Of a stretch of 64,000 nucleotides of DNA, positions 1 through 11,030 are shown in pieces. Positions within the stretch are counted from its first letter, which is position 1. Each line of letters opens with the position of its first letter. Source of the DNA: Mesorhabditis belari (lineage: Eukaryota; Nematoda; Chromadorea; Rhabditida; Rhabditidae); assembly GCA_958450365.1 (NCBI GenBank), contig CAUEEP010000921.1, forward strand, positions 372,001 through 436,000, read 5' to 3'. The notes under the pieces are model-generated. The model had not been told where the DNA came from. It did not search any database and saw only the letters and a program-made list of their open reading frames with translations. The translations under genes were made by a program, and so were the position numbers.

Positions 1-84
1 ACTTGTAATAAACTATTATTCTAAAACGAGTATTCTAAAATTACTATTTAAAAATTATTATTTTTGATAGCAATTCATTTCCAG

Positions 85-3000
85 GAAAACGGTTCTTTTA
101 ACGATAATGGTCGAGTTCTTCACAAGGATATGATGGGCGGAAGTAAAGGCGGTGGTGTCTCACTGACAGCCTATGTTGTGTTGACTCTTTTGGAGAATGG
201 GGTAAACTTGCTTTCTTGGCTTGCTTGAGCTAGCTGGAGCTTGCTTGAGCTTGCTGGAGCTTGCTTGAGCTTGCTTGAGCTTGCTTTAGCTTGCTTGAGC
301 TTGCTGGAGCTTGCTTGGGCTTGCTGGAGCTTGCTGGAGCTTGCTTGCTGGAGCTTGCTTTAATGCCAAGACACTCAACTAAAGTAACAGTAAAGCCCTA
401 GAACAAGGCCAGATTAGAAGCTAGGAATTGAATTAATCTAGCTTTACTTTACCTGGCTTATAAAGTGCTTGAAGGTGCCAGAAGTTGGGCCTGGACATTG
501 CTTCAGACCTGGACATTGCTTCAGACCTGGACATTGCTTCAGACCTGGACATTGCTTCAGGCCTGGACATTGCTTCAGGCCTGGACATTGCTTCAGGCCT
601 GGACATTGCTTCAGGCCTGGACATTGCTTCAGGCCTGGACATTGCTTCAGGCCTGGACATTGCTTCAGGCCTGGACATTGCTTCAGGCCTGGACATTGCT
701 TCAGGCCTGGACATTGCTTCAGGCCTGGACATTGCTTCAGGCCTGGACATTGCTTACAGACTCTAGGATCCGTTTTGAATAGCTTAGGATCATCTATTTT
801 CAGGTAAGAAACGAAAAGGCGATTGCTTTCCTTGAGAATTCCCTTCCCAACATTCAATCGGATGTCTATTCATTGGCTGTCACCGCTTATGCGCTCAAAT
901 TAGCCGGTTCAACGAAAGCCGCCGCCGCCATTGAAGCTCTCGACAAGTTGAAGACTGTTGGAAATGGTTTGTTTAAGAAATTTGTTTGTTCTTCTGTTTT
1001 TTAAGCTTTAGAACATTGAAATACAAACATTGAGATATATTAATTGAATCCATTAGATGGCACAGTTCATTGGGAAGCTCGTCCGAATGATCCCGAAGAG
1101 AAGTCCGATTTCTATCAGCCACGTCCAGTTGATGTTGAAGTGACGGCGTACGCTTTGTTGACAACGATGTTGGATGGAGATACGGCTAAGGTAAAGGAGT
1201 GATTGGTGGCTGGGGAATTCAAATCCAAATCCAAATCCAATCCAATCAAGGCTAAAACCAAATTTCCAGGGTCTTCCAATCGTTCGCTGGCTTACCTCAA
1301 AGCGAAACGAGCTCGGTGGATACTCAAGCACACAGGTATAAGAAGATTTAAACACAAAATCCAATTCAAAATCGAAACAATCGATTTACAATCGATTCAA
1401 AATCAATTTACAATCAATTTTCAGGACACTGTAATGGCCCTTCAAGCAATGGGAGCCTATGCCGCTAAGGCCTACTCAGAAAACTCAAATGTGAATGTGA
1501 GAGTGGTGAATGGAGCCGACAATCAAGCTTTCACCGTCACCCCAGCGAATAGCATCGTTTTGCAGAGCTATGAGGTGAGCAGGAGAAAGCAATTGTCTAG
1601 TTATGAACACACTAAAACATGTAGGACATGAAAGATAAAGCTTCTGAGCCAGGCTTGAAGTCAGGCTCTGGTTTGGCTTCAGACAACAAATCCCTGAACG
1701 CCAGAAGCCAGGCCTGGACCTAAGCCCGATCATCCTGAACTTAAACCTGATCATCCTGGACCTAAGCCCGACCCTTCTGAACCTAGGCCCAACCCTTCAA
1801 CCCTAAGCCCGATCATCCTTGGCTTGAGCTTGAAAATATCTAATCAATCCGGAAATCTAACTACAAAAGGTTCCTCAGCTTAAGCTAAGGTGGAAAGGCT
1901 TAGGCTTAGGCTTAGGCTTTGGCTTTGGTTTAGGCTTTGGCTTAAGCTTTGGCTTAGGCTTTGGCTTAGGCTTAGGCTCAGGCTTAGACTCAGGCTTAGG
2001 CTTTGGCTTAGACTCAGGCTTAGACTCAGGCTTAGGCTTAGGCTTAGGTTTCTGCTTCGGCTTAGGCTTAGACTCAGGTTTGGTTCAGATCTTGTGCAGA
2101 AAAATTTCTCAGCTTTGTAACCACGCTTTGGCTTAGCCTGTCCCAAGGCAAGTCCTGAGCCAGTCTGTCCCACAGCAAGACTAGCCCTAACCTAAGACTT
2201 GGACTTCTGGCTAGAGTTTTCTAGCTCAGGTCCTAGGCTAAGAAGAGGCTAAGTTGCAAAATTCCTGGAATGTTTACAAGAATTGAATCATGATTTTTTT
2301 TTCAGCTGAGCGAGATCAATCCCGAGGTGATGCTCAAGGCTGACGGACAAGGAATCGTTTTCGCGCAGGTGAGTAAAAAGCTAAAGCTACGGAAAAGCTA
2401 AAGCTACAGAAAAGCTATTAACCTGTATATTTTCTAAGATTATTAATTTTATCTCAATAGGTGGCTTATTGGTATCACCGAAAAACCGAACGGGATCAAA
2501 CTCCTTTCTATTGTACGAAAGATCTCAAGGAAATGCGCGGCGGTAGTCGAATGCAGTTGGAGTTGTGCTGCAAGTGGGTTTTAAGAGAAACCTAATTGAA
2601 AAATAATTGCTAAAGCCGTATAATATTGTTGCTAGTACAGTATTGTCAAACTTTTTAGCTACACGAAAACTGGCAAGTCAAACATGGCATTGGCCGAGGT
2701 GCAAGCACTAACTGGATACAAATTCGATGAAGAAGAGGCAAATCTGTTGACAAGTTTGTGATTTTCTTTTGTGGAAATTTCTACTGATCTATGTTTAGAT
2801 ATTAAAGATTTGCAGCGAATCGAGCTTGATAAGGATGACACCCAAGTGAACATCTATTTCGATGCGGTGAGTTGGGAAATTGAGTTGATGAGCTGCCTAA
2901 AGATGAGGAGCAAGACTGGGAGCAAGACTGGGATCAAAACTGGGATTAAAACTGATCAAAGCTGATCAAAACTGATCAAAACTGATCAAAGTTGATTTCT

Positions 3001-4095
3001 AAGATCAGTCTAAAGTCAGGCTGAGCCTGTCCACTCGCTGATCTGACCTTGTCCACAAATGGACTGCTAGGTCCTATCATAGGTCGTGTCATAGGTCTTG
3101 TCATAGATCCTGTCATAGGTCCTGTAATAGGACAGACCCTAGCAGCCCAATTTGAGCTGACTCGTTTTCAGCTGCTTCTTTCAGCTTATCAAATCCAGCC
3201 AAAAACTGCTGATCTAAGCTGACCTTGAGCCTATTAATATCAACAAATTTAGCTTGACTCGTCACCAATCTGCTTGAATCTCTATTCGGATCTCGTCTAC
3301 CATGTCGCTGATCAGAAACCCGCCCAATTGGCTCTCTACGATTATTATGATCCCGCTGAGCAGGTAAAAGTGATCCAAATTCCATAAAAAGCTACCGTAC
3401 TCTGGTTACTGTAAGCTACCGTTTTTGGGTTTGATTACTTAATAACCTCGACACTTTCAAGGCATAAAGAAAGGATTACGACTTTTTTGAAGAGCATGTT
3501 TTAGAAAAGTGCAGCTTTAGCTTGGGTCACTGAACAGATTTGAGCAATGTGTCTTTAGACTGTAAGGAACTAGGAGTACGGTAGCTTTTAGTGCGGTAAA
3601 CTGGGAGTACAGTAGGAAAGTGGAGCAGAAAGTGGAGGTCGAAAGTCGGGGCAGAAAGTCGGGGCCAAAAGTAGGGGCCAAAAGTGAGGGCAGAAAGTCG
3701 GGGCGGAAAGTAGGGGCGGAAGGCAGGGGTGGAAAGTGGGGGAGCAAAAGCAGGGGCCAAAAGTGGGGGCAGAAAGTAGGGGCCAAAAGTAGGGGCCAAA
3801 AGTAGGGGCCAAAATTGGGGGCAGAAAGTAGGGGTCAAAAGTAGGGACCAAAAGTAGGGGCCAAAGCAAAGTTGCAAGTGAATTAAATTTCCAGCTGAAA
3901 ACCTCGTACTCGTCGAAGCAAAGACGTGCTCTGCAAGAGACTTGCCCGGATTGTTGGCCCCAAGAGGACTCGGCCAGCGCGCTAAAGCGTGCCCCCGAGA
4001 ACCCGGGAGCCAAGAGGGCCACAAGGGACGCTCCCTCCCTCCTCGCAGGTCTCATTTCCCTCATGATCGGTTTGATTGCTGTGCGATATTTGTAA
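85..4095 (+). CDS. tep-1: Thioester-containing protein (TEP / alpha-2-macroglobulin / CD109 family), C-terminal part
   Basis: Multi-exon gene entering from the left. Exons read as 85-201, 804-966, 1057-1190, 1270-1335, 1425-1574, 2306-2368, 2461-2573, 2659-2753, 2799-2866, 3253-3363 and 3895-4095; phases agree throughout. The first three exons encode helical thioester-domain (complement-like) sequence ([45 protein letters not shown]). Next comes the conserved [17 protein letters not shown] across the fourth/fifth exon junction, then a receptor-binding-type domain ([42 protein letters not shown]). The last exon has the family's terminal cysteines (ETCPDCW), a basic linker and a hydrophobic end ([19 protein letters not shown]), which suggests a GPI-anchor signal as in CD109; the anchor is inference. 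The thioester motif and N-terminal macroglobulin domains lie upstream of the window. TEPs are secreted or surface proteins of innate defence or protease trapping. The 2799 acceptor was chosen because it keeps phase; a weaker alternative is at 2808. Confidence 0.9.
222..362. repeat. Intronic array, ~10-bp unit (gagcttgctt / gagcttgctg)
   Basis: Imperfect head-to-tail copies of a 10-bp unit just downstream of the donor at 202 of the TEP gene. Confidence 0.85.
485..757. repeat. Intronic 18-bp minisatellite (cctggacattgcttcagg)
   Basis: About 15 nearly identical 18-bp copies; the first few carry 'agacc' where later ones carry 'aggcc'. Because 18 is divisible by 3 the array is open in several frames on both strands; those reading frames are repeat artefacts. 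It lies in the same TEP intron as the array at 222. Confidence 0.95.
1885..2085. repeat. Intronic ~6-bp array (ggctta / ggcttt)
   Basis: Hexamer-based array in the 1575-2305 intron of the TEP gene. Another GC-richer run (cctaagcccgatcatcctg-like copies) sits just before it at 1690-1820. Confidence 0.85.
3600..3870. repeat. Intronic ~13-bp array (ggggccaaaagta type)
   Basis: Degenerate purine-rich tandem copies in the last intron of the TEP gene (3364-3894). Part of the upstream intron (3060-3130) holds a separate short array of 'ataggtcctgtc'. Confidence 0.85.
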
Positions 4096-4745
4096 ATGCA
4101 TAGATTGATGTCTAATTGCTTATTGCTTCTGAATGTTTTTATTGTAAATTGAGAAATGAAAATTTGAGTGAACGCGACATTGTGAATTCGTGGAATAACG
4201 AGTTTTCTAAATGGTGGATAATTAGAAAACCTAAATTGCCTCAAATCGCCTCTTGGCCTCAAATTTGCATATCTCAAAAAAGTCTCTTTTGAAATTACTA
4301 TATTTGGCGCCAAATTGTGACTTTGATTGTTCTGGAGTGCCGCGAAAACGCAAGGAATCTAATGCACTGATGTAAAAGATTACTTTGTTCAGATCAGATT
4401 GTTCATCAGATCAGATGCTCAGTCGCTCTAAATCTTCCAATCAAAAAGGCAAATTGCCATGCGCTAGAATGGCATTCATGGCATTCCCATGCGCTAGAAG
4501 ACTTGCGTTTACGCGTTTGCGAGCCATGAAAGAACATTCAAACTTTTCAAAGAGCCATATTTAAAAGATTTTTAAGGTTTAAACCCGTTTATTTCTAAAA
4601 AACCCGCCTAAAATTTGTGATAATTTGTCTAAAATTTGCGAAATGTCTAAAATTTTCATTCCAAAATCGTTTTTTATTTGTTTTCTATTTGTTTTTTATT
4701 TGTTTGCATGTGATTTGAATTAAAAAAAACAAAATCGGTGTAGTA

Positions 4746-5305
4746 TTGGGTTGGTGAATTGAAAACTGCCGGCTATTATCATATGTGACAGTTTGAGCAC
4801 TTTCTTCAAAAGAAACCCATTCTGGTGTCAATGGAAAAGTTGTAGAGAATCAAAAATCAAGCTTATATCCAAATTCTCAGAACGATTCAAAAACTGGTTT
4901 TCAAGAAATGCCAAATTTACGAATTTTCACAAAACTGGCAACAAACCTTGCAACAAAACTTGCATTTTAAGCGAACCAACTAAGTGTATCTTTTTGGAAA
5001 TTTGGCTATAAGCCTAATTTTTGATACTCTACAGCTTTTCTATTGACACCAAAATGGGTTTCTTTGGAAGAAAGTGCTCAAATGCTCAAACTGGGACATC
5101 TCGACATCTCCAGTCCTCCATTTCTGAGTCTCACACTTGTCTCACACACAAACCAAAATCCTACTACGAAAAAGGGAATCCGCAAATTGCCTGTAAAATG
5201 GGCAGAAGTCGTCAATAATAATGGAAATTGTTTGGAATGAATTGATGGTTTTATGTTGAATAGATTTTAGTTCAAAGCCCCGCAGTTTTCAATTCACCAA
5301 CCCAA
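4746..5305. mobile_element. MITE with TTGGGTTGGTGAATTG termini (mariner-like)
   Basis: Terminal inverted repeats TTGGGTTGGTGAATTGAAAA and its complement, flanked by TA on both sides. Subterminal arms are also complementary (the segments near 4800 and 5060 both hold 'aaacccattttggtgtcaat'-type sequence in opposite sense). Further full or partial copies lie at 30116, 32673 and 35189. A short reading frame beginning MSTFFKRNPF recurs in every copy but is part of the palindromic arm, not a gene. Confidence 0.9.
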
Positions 5306-5784
5306 TATTTTTGAGGAAAAGTTTGACCAAAACTTCTAGACAACTTTTAATGTTGTTTTCTAAATGTTTCTAAATGTTTCTAAACAAAAAAACTCATCCC
5401 AGTTACGGTATTATTTGCCTGCGTTCACTTTGCGTCTACGGGCCTTCATATTTTTAAGAGTTTTCAATGATTTGACAATGTTAGAAAAGCTTTTTGTGTC
5501 AGAAAGACATTGAGGCAAAAATTCGTAAACGCAACCTTTCTGGCGCAGTGTTTTTCGCAAGAAACGTTGCCCTAAATCGAATGAAATCAAATGGAATCAA
5601 ATAAAATCAAATCGAAATCTTCAGTTCTTCCTTGTCAGTTTTTTTTGGTTTAAAAAGTGCTCATTTTTGTCCTAAAAAAACCCAGATTTGTCGTTTTGAT
5701 TTTCTTTTTTTTTCAATGTTTCTTTTAAATAAACTTATAAAATTGATGTGTTAAAAGCATGAAAAATTAAAATTGTGGATTATG
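5306..5784. other. Unannotated AT-rich spacer
   Basis: No supported gene, RNA or clear repeat structure seen. Confidence 0.5.
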
Positions 5785-6485
5785 TATATGTCGTAGCCGA
5801 TGAAGGATTTCAGCCGAAGAAGTCTGAGACTTCCTCGGCTAGCCGATTAAGTCTCAAAATGAAATCTTGAGTTATGTATTGACTCAAGTCAATACCACAA
5901 ACTCAAGCTCTCTAAAAGGCGCTTAAAAGCTAAAAACGCATTCTAAAGAGTGCGAATTTTATAACCAAAGGCTATAAAAGGGCCCTTTTCGTCATTTTCT
6001 ATCTGATTCATCATTTATATGACTCGTCCTTGACTCTGCGAGTGTCGAGGACGACTATGCACTATTCGACATTCTAGTTGCAGTTGCATTTTGCATTTTT
6101 CATTGCAAGTTGCATTTTTCGACCAAACTAAACAACAAAAATAAACAATAATACCAAAAAGCGAGTTTATAAACAATAATAAAACAAAAATAAACAATAA
6201 TACGGTTCACGAGTTCTTTGACCTAAAAGCAAACAAAATAAAGCGTCATAAAGAAATTCGATAGGACACAAAAGTAAAAGCTTATCAATCTGTTGGCGAA
6301 CTCCTTTCCGTTGTCGGACTAAAGAATTTTTGGGGCTCCAAACGTTCCGAATATTTCCATTAGATGATCGACAACTTCAAATTGTGTTTTCCTTTGCAAT
6401 GCCGAACTGCAATGCCGAAAAAAAGACGAACTTTGTGAAAGGGGAGGGCCTTGACGGAGGGGAGGGCCTGACGAAAAGGGTTATA

Positions 6486-8049
6486 CAGTGCGTTTCAAAT
6501 TCTTAAACGCACCCTCTAAAATAGCGAATTTTGCATTTAAACCACCGCTACAACCATTAATCTTTTTCTATTAGAAAGAGCATGTCTTAAAACCTAAAAA
6601 ACACGAAAAATAAGCATACTGTAAAAAATAAAAATTTTCAAAATAGAAACTTTTTGGTAAATCAACCGTTTCAAATTCTTAAACGCACTATGAAAATATG
6701 TTTATTTATCGACACAAATTAAAAATCAAAGGTAAAAAATCAAAACTAATAATCTGTACACGCACCAGAACGATTAATTACTTGAAAAATGCGGTCTGGC
6801 ATTGAATTGATGAGGTTTTGAAGATCAGAGACGTCGAGATCGCTCCAGGCCGAAAAATTTGCTGCTTTAAGTGTAGAAGCGTCTTGAATCTGACGATGAT
6901 TCTTGTAGACAGCTCGGACCAGTATTCCCCATAAATTTTCTATCGGTTTGAGGTCAGGAGACGGAGCGGGCCAGTCCAAAGTTGCAAGGTTGTGGCGGTT
7001 AGCCAGTCTGGATTGCTCTGGCTCGATGAATTGAGGCGTTGTCGTATTGAAACAAGTCCGGAACGGTTGGATTTAGGAGCAAAAATGGCAACAAACAATT
7101 GTTCAAGATATCTATTTAGTCATCCGATCCGAAACCATCTTCAGAGCGACCGTTCCATCAGCACAAAAGGTGGCCGAAACCATCACAGAGCCACCGTCGA
7201 AGTTTCGAGTTCCAAACACCATCGGATCACGTCGAAGATCCCTCCAATAGTAGCCAACGCCATCGGGGCCATCCAAATTCCATTTCTTCTCATCGGAAAA
7301 GATCACCTAAACGCAAAAAAAATAATAAAACATAAGCGGCTTTCTAACCATAGACCAATCCTGATTCATATGAGCCTTGGCGAACGCCAATCGGGCTTTC
7401 TTGTGCAAAAGCTTCACGACCGGTTGCATGTTCAATAAATGTCGATCGATATCTGGATTTTCCGTGACGGCTCGCCAAATTGTCGACTTCGAAGCGTTGA
7501 TTTTCAGTTCCGTTTTCACTTCATTGATCGTTTTTTCGTGGATTTTGTTCACAATATGGCGTCTAGCTCGCTGTGTAAGCTTTGGTTTTGGTCCTGGTTT
7601 CCTCTTTGGTACAGAAACGAACTCGGACTTTATATAATTTCGCACGGCAGAGTCGGATCGGCCCAAATTTTTTGCGATTTTCCTTATTGAGTCGCCAATC
7701 CTCAAACGAGCATCAATCTGGCCTTTATCATAATCCGTGAGCAGCTTTCCGTGTGCCATTTACTTGGAAATTAACAAAAATTATAAATTTAATAAAAAAA
7801 TAGGCACAACAAAACGAAAAATTTCAAATAACAACAGCAAAGGCGGGTGCGTTTAAGAATTTGAAACGGTTGATTTAGCAAAAAGTTTCTATTTGGAAAA
7901 TTTTTACTTTTTACAGTATGCTTCTTTTTCATGTTTTTTAGGTTTTAAGACATGCTCTTTCTAATAGAAAAAGATTAATGGTTGTAGCGGTGGTTTAAAT
8001 GCAAAATTCGCTATTTTAGAGGGTGCGTTTAAGAATTTGAAACGCACTA
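6486..8049 (-). mobile_element. Tc1-like transposon with ~200-bp inverted repeats
   Basis: Left end CAGTGCGTTTCAAATTCTTA after TA at 6484. The right end is its complement with one change, before TA at 8050. The two ~200-bp arms are almost identical and both hold a second internal copy of the terminal motif (near 6668 and 7850), an arrangement seen in some Tc elements. A broken transposase is inside on the minus strand. Confidence 0.93.
6746..7759 (-). pseudogene. Tc1-family transposase, frameshifted
   Basis: Starts MAHGKLLTDYDKGQIDARLR with two helix-turn-helix units (KIAKNLGRSDSAVRNYI; NASKSTIWRAV) and a GPKPKL basic linker between them. A probable short intron ends near 7307. The catalytic core follows: first Asp in VIFSDEKKWN, second in QYDNASIH, third acidic residue Glu in DLKPIENLWG, about 35 residues after the second (DD34E-type). 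Reading this core needs two frame changes (near 7110 and near 7017), so the copy is probably inactive. The ITR arrangement supports the Tc1 assignment. Confidence 0.85.
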
Positions 8050-8639
8050 TAGTATGATAAAATGCGCACTCTTTCGAATGCCTTTTTAGCTTTTAAGCGC
8101 CTTTTAGAGAGCTTGAGTTTGTGGTATTGACTTGAGTCAATACATAACTCAAGATTTCATTTTTGAGACAGAATCGACTAGCCGAAGAAGTCTGAGACTT
8201 CTTCGGCTGAAATCCTTCATCGGCTACGACATATACAAATTTATGGGATTTGAAAAAGAGAATCCATCAAAAAAGAAAACTTTTTAGCTTAACCAACACA
8301 TCTCTCTCTACACACACCAAATAGAAATTCGTCATTAAAAAACAATCCTTTTGTTTTTTTTAAAGTATTTATTCTTTAATTATCCTCCTTTACTTACTAT
8401 TTATTTGACTAAATTAATGATTCGACCTAAAAGCGAAACGTGTATTTGATGAATAAAGGATTTTAAAGAAGATTTTTAATCAAATATATCAAAATATCAA
8501 TATATATATATATATCAAATATCAAAAATATCAAAAAGCAAGAGATTTTTGCATAGAAAATGACTTTGTGTAAAAAATATTTGATCCACAAACACTCGAT
8601 AGAGGTTCTGGATTGTGAAACAAAATATTTAGAGAATTT

Positions 8640-9056
8640 TCGTTAGACTTTAGTTCTAGTCGATTCCTTCTGGTTGTTTCGTGTAAACGCAAACCACCAC
8701 AAAAAGCACAGAGATCGGAGTACACCCGGTTTTCTTTTGTATTTCCAGAAAAGTGCCTAGTGGTAAGGTTTCGATTGAGATAAGGAACCAAATTTAGAGA
8801 TAAAAGGAACGAAACTTAGAGATAGGAATACAAATTTAGAGAGATAAGGAACCAAATTTAGAGATGTAAGGAACCAAATATAGTGAGATAAGGAACCAAA
8901 TTTAAAGAGATAAGGAACCAAATTTAGAGAGCTTCTAGTTCTAGCCGATTCCAAATTCGTGTAAACGCAAACCACCACAAAAAGCCACAGAGATCGGAGC
9001 ACACCCGGTTCTCTTTTGTGTTTCCAGAAAAGTGTCGAGTGGTAAGGTTTCGAAAT
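8640..9056. repeat. Direct ~125-bp repeats flanking a 'ggaaccaaatttagagata' array
   Basis: The block ending in 'gtggtaaggtttcga' occurs at about 8648-8775 and again at about 8933-9055. Several copies of a ~22-bp unit lie between them. Confidence 0.8.
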
Positions 9057-9318
9057 GTGTCCAGTGCGTATGTACAATCATATGCAATGGTGTAAGCCAA
9101 AAAAAGACAACTGTCCGGGCCAGACCGGACCGGAAAAGTCAAGCAAGCAGGTCGGCCCGGGTCAAGCAAGCAGGCCCCTATCAACATACTAATTAGCATT
9201 TAAATTATTGCTTTAATTTGCATTTAAAGACAAACTTCTAGAAAAAACTACTTTCACTCATAATCGACTAGCCGATTATGATTTTCGCTAGCGAAATCAT
9301 TTGATTCATACTTCATTC

Positions 9319-10178
9319 AGTGTGTTGTAAAATGATAGAACCACCCTCAATTTTTGCGATTGATTTTGTGATTTTTGATTTCAAATGACTTCAATTCAAT
9401 AAACTTCAAAACTAAAAATGCCAAACGATGCTTAAATTCGAATTTTATATACAAAAGTACGCACAAATACCGTTTGCCAAATAATTTACTTTAAAAGGCA
9501 AAATTTTTTTAAGCATTTCTTTATTTTACACCTGTTTGCAAAATGATACTATTGATTTTGATCATTTCTTTTTGTTTCTTTTTGATGTTTCTTTTTGATT
9601 TTCTACCTGTAATAACCGCTTTTTGCTTACTTTTTGCTAATTCTTATTTTTTAGGAAGATGGGGTGTGGAAAGCGTCAAGTATTTGTAAAAATTGCCGGC
9701 TCTACAACGTTTCATTCAAAATCGGCGGGACCCCCTTAGCCGATTATGAATTTCAGCCGATTATGAATGAGTGGGTCTAGAAGCGTCCAACCATCAAGTA
9801 TTTAGTAACATTCAACGCAGAATCATTGATAATTATGTTAAATTTTTAAAATTAGCAAGATTTGATAAAAAGAAAAAAAATTAGAGGAAAAAAACTGTTT
9901 TTTTTCAAGAGAAAACTTTGAGACCCCATAATTTTTTTCCTTTTTATCCAATCTTGCTAATTTTAAAAATTTAACATAATTATTAATGATTCTGCGTTGA
10001 ATGATACCAAATACTTGATGGTTGGACGCTCGTAGACCCACTCATTCATAATCGGATGAAATTCATAATCGGTTACGACATATATATTTCTAAGATTTAA
10101 AAGCTATTTCGCGTTATCAAATTTCATAGCCAAAAAATATAAAATTTAGGGGTGGTTCTATCATTTTGCAACGCACCT
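9319..10178. mobile_element. TIR element with nested hairpin
   Basis: The outer ends are complementary around 'aaaatgatagaaccaccc' (9329 and 10150). An inner inverted pair (about 9739-9866 and 9945-10064; 'cattcaacgcagaatcatt') makes a long fold-back. No coding capacity seen. Confidence 0.8.
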
Positions 10179-10187
10179 TAGATTAGT

Positions 10188-10456
10188 TACCGTAAATACT
10201 ATAATAGTACCCCACCCCCATAATGACGGTGCGGAGTGTTGCGTAGTCTAGCTTTGAACGAGTTTTTCTCGACACTGGTTTATGCTACAATGCGCGTTTA
10301 GGTATCAAAAAATAGCCGAAATTCAGGGCTATTTTTTGATACCAAAGAGGAATTTTTTGAAAATACGGGTGCTTTGCAAAATTTGAAATACTAAAAAGCT
10401 TTTGCGACTACCCGACTGTACGAGGGAGGTGGGGTACTATTACAGTATTTACGGTA
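10188..10456. mobile_element. 269-bp palindromic MITE, TACCGTAAATACT ends
   Basis: Near-palindrome with TIR TACCGTAAATACTATAATAG and an internal pair around 'atcaaaaaatagc'. A second 269-bp copy in opposite orientation is at 57312-57580. Confidence 0.92.
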
Positions 10457-10587
10457 GTCGATTATGAACCATTCATAATAGGCTTCATAAGGAGACCACT
10501 AAGATCCAAATAACCACATTTTCAGACTCCTAACATATGTTTAAATGCTCAATTTTGCTTTTTTTTTCAAGCAGTGTTGACTAGTGT

Positions 10588-10722
10588 TCTTTGTAGGTTT
10601 TCTCAACTAGGTTCTCTCAACTAGATTCTCTCAACTAGCTTTTCTCAACTAGGTTCTCTCAACTAGGTTCTCTCAACTAGGTTTTCTCAACTAGGTTCTC
10701 TCAACTAGATTTTCTCAATTCT
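10588..10722. repeat. 14-bp array (tctcaactaggttc)
   Basis: About nine imperfect copies upstream of the long intronless gene. Confidence 0.85.
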
Positions 10723-11030
10723 GGATTACACAGAACCGGTCCGATCGCGGTTTTTACGGCCCTTTTCTGATTGCAGAATAAAGTACAAAAGAGAACATAG
10801 AGAAAAGGCACGAAAGGAAAAATCGACAAGAAGAAAAGTGCATGAAAATTGTGGAGACGGAGAATGAAAAAGAATGCTGACTCACCAGATAAAAAGGTCC
10901 TTCTTTAAGGTCCTTCGTTTACCTCTATTCACCTTTTTCACTTTGATTTTAGCATTTTTTTGGCTTCTATTCGTTTCTTCTATTCATTTCCATCATCAAC
11001 GACTTCAATAGAATAAATTGTGAGTTCAAA

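Larger units (their letters stand above)
5785..8234. mobile_element. Palindromic TIR element (tatgtcgtagccgatgaag ends) carrying a nested Tc1-like insert
   Basis: The arm at about 5785-5960 is nearly repeated in reverse complement at about 8074-8234, including 'cttgagttatgtattgactc' and the palindrome formed by 'gccgaagaagtctgagac'. The Tc1-like element at 6486-8049 lies between the arms. The motif 'cgacatatata' also ends the hairpin near 10080, so this is a dispersed family. Confidence 0.85.

Noticed and set aside
485..757. CRISPR array or coding repeat protein (SGLDIA / MSRPEA readings)
   Set aside because: Units are contiguous with no unique spacers, lie in a eukaryotic intron, and are open in several frames simply because the unit is 18 bp.
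4793..5011. Conserved small protein beginning MSTFFKRNPFWCQWKS, seen four times
   Set aside because: Each occurrence is the arm of the same palindromic MITE; reading frames are of different lengths and orientation follows the element.
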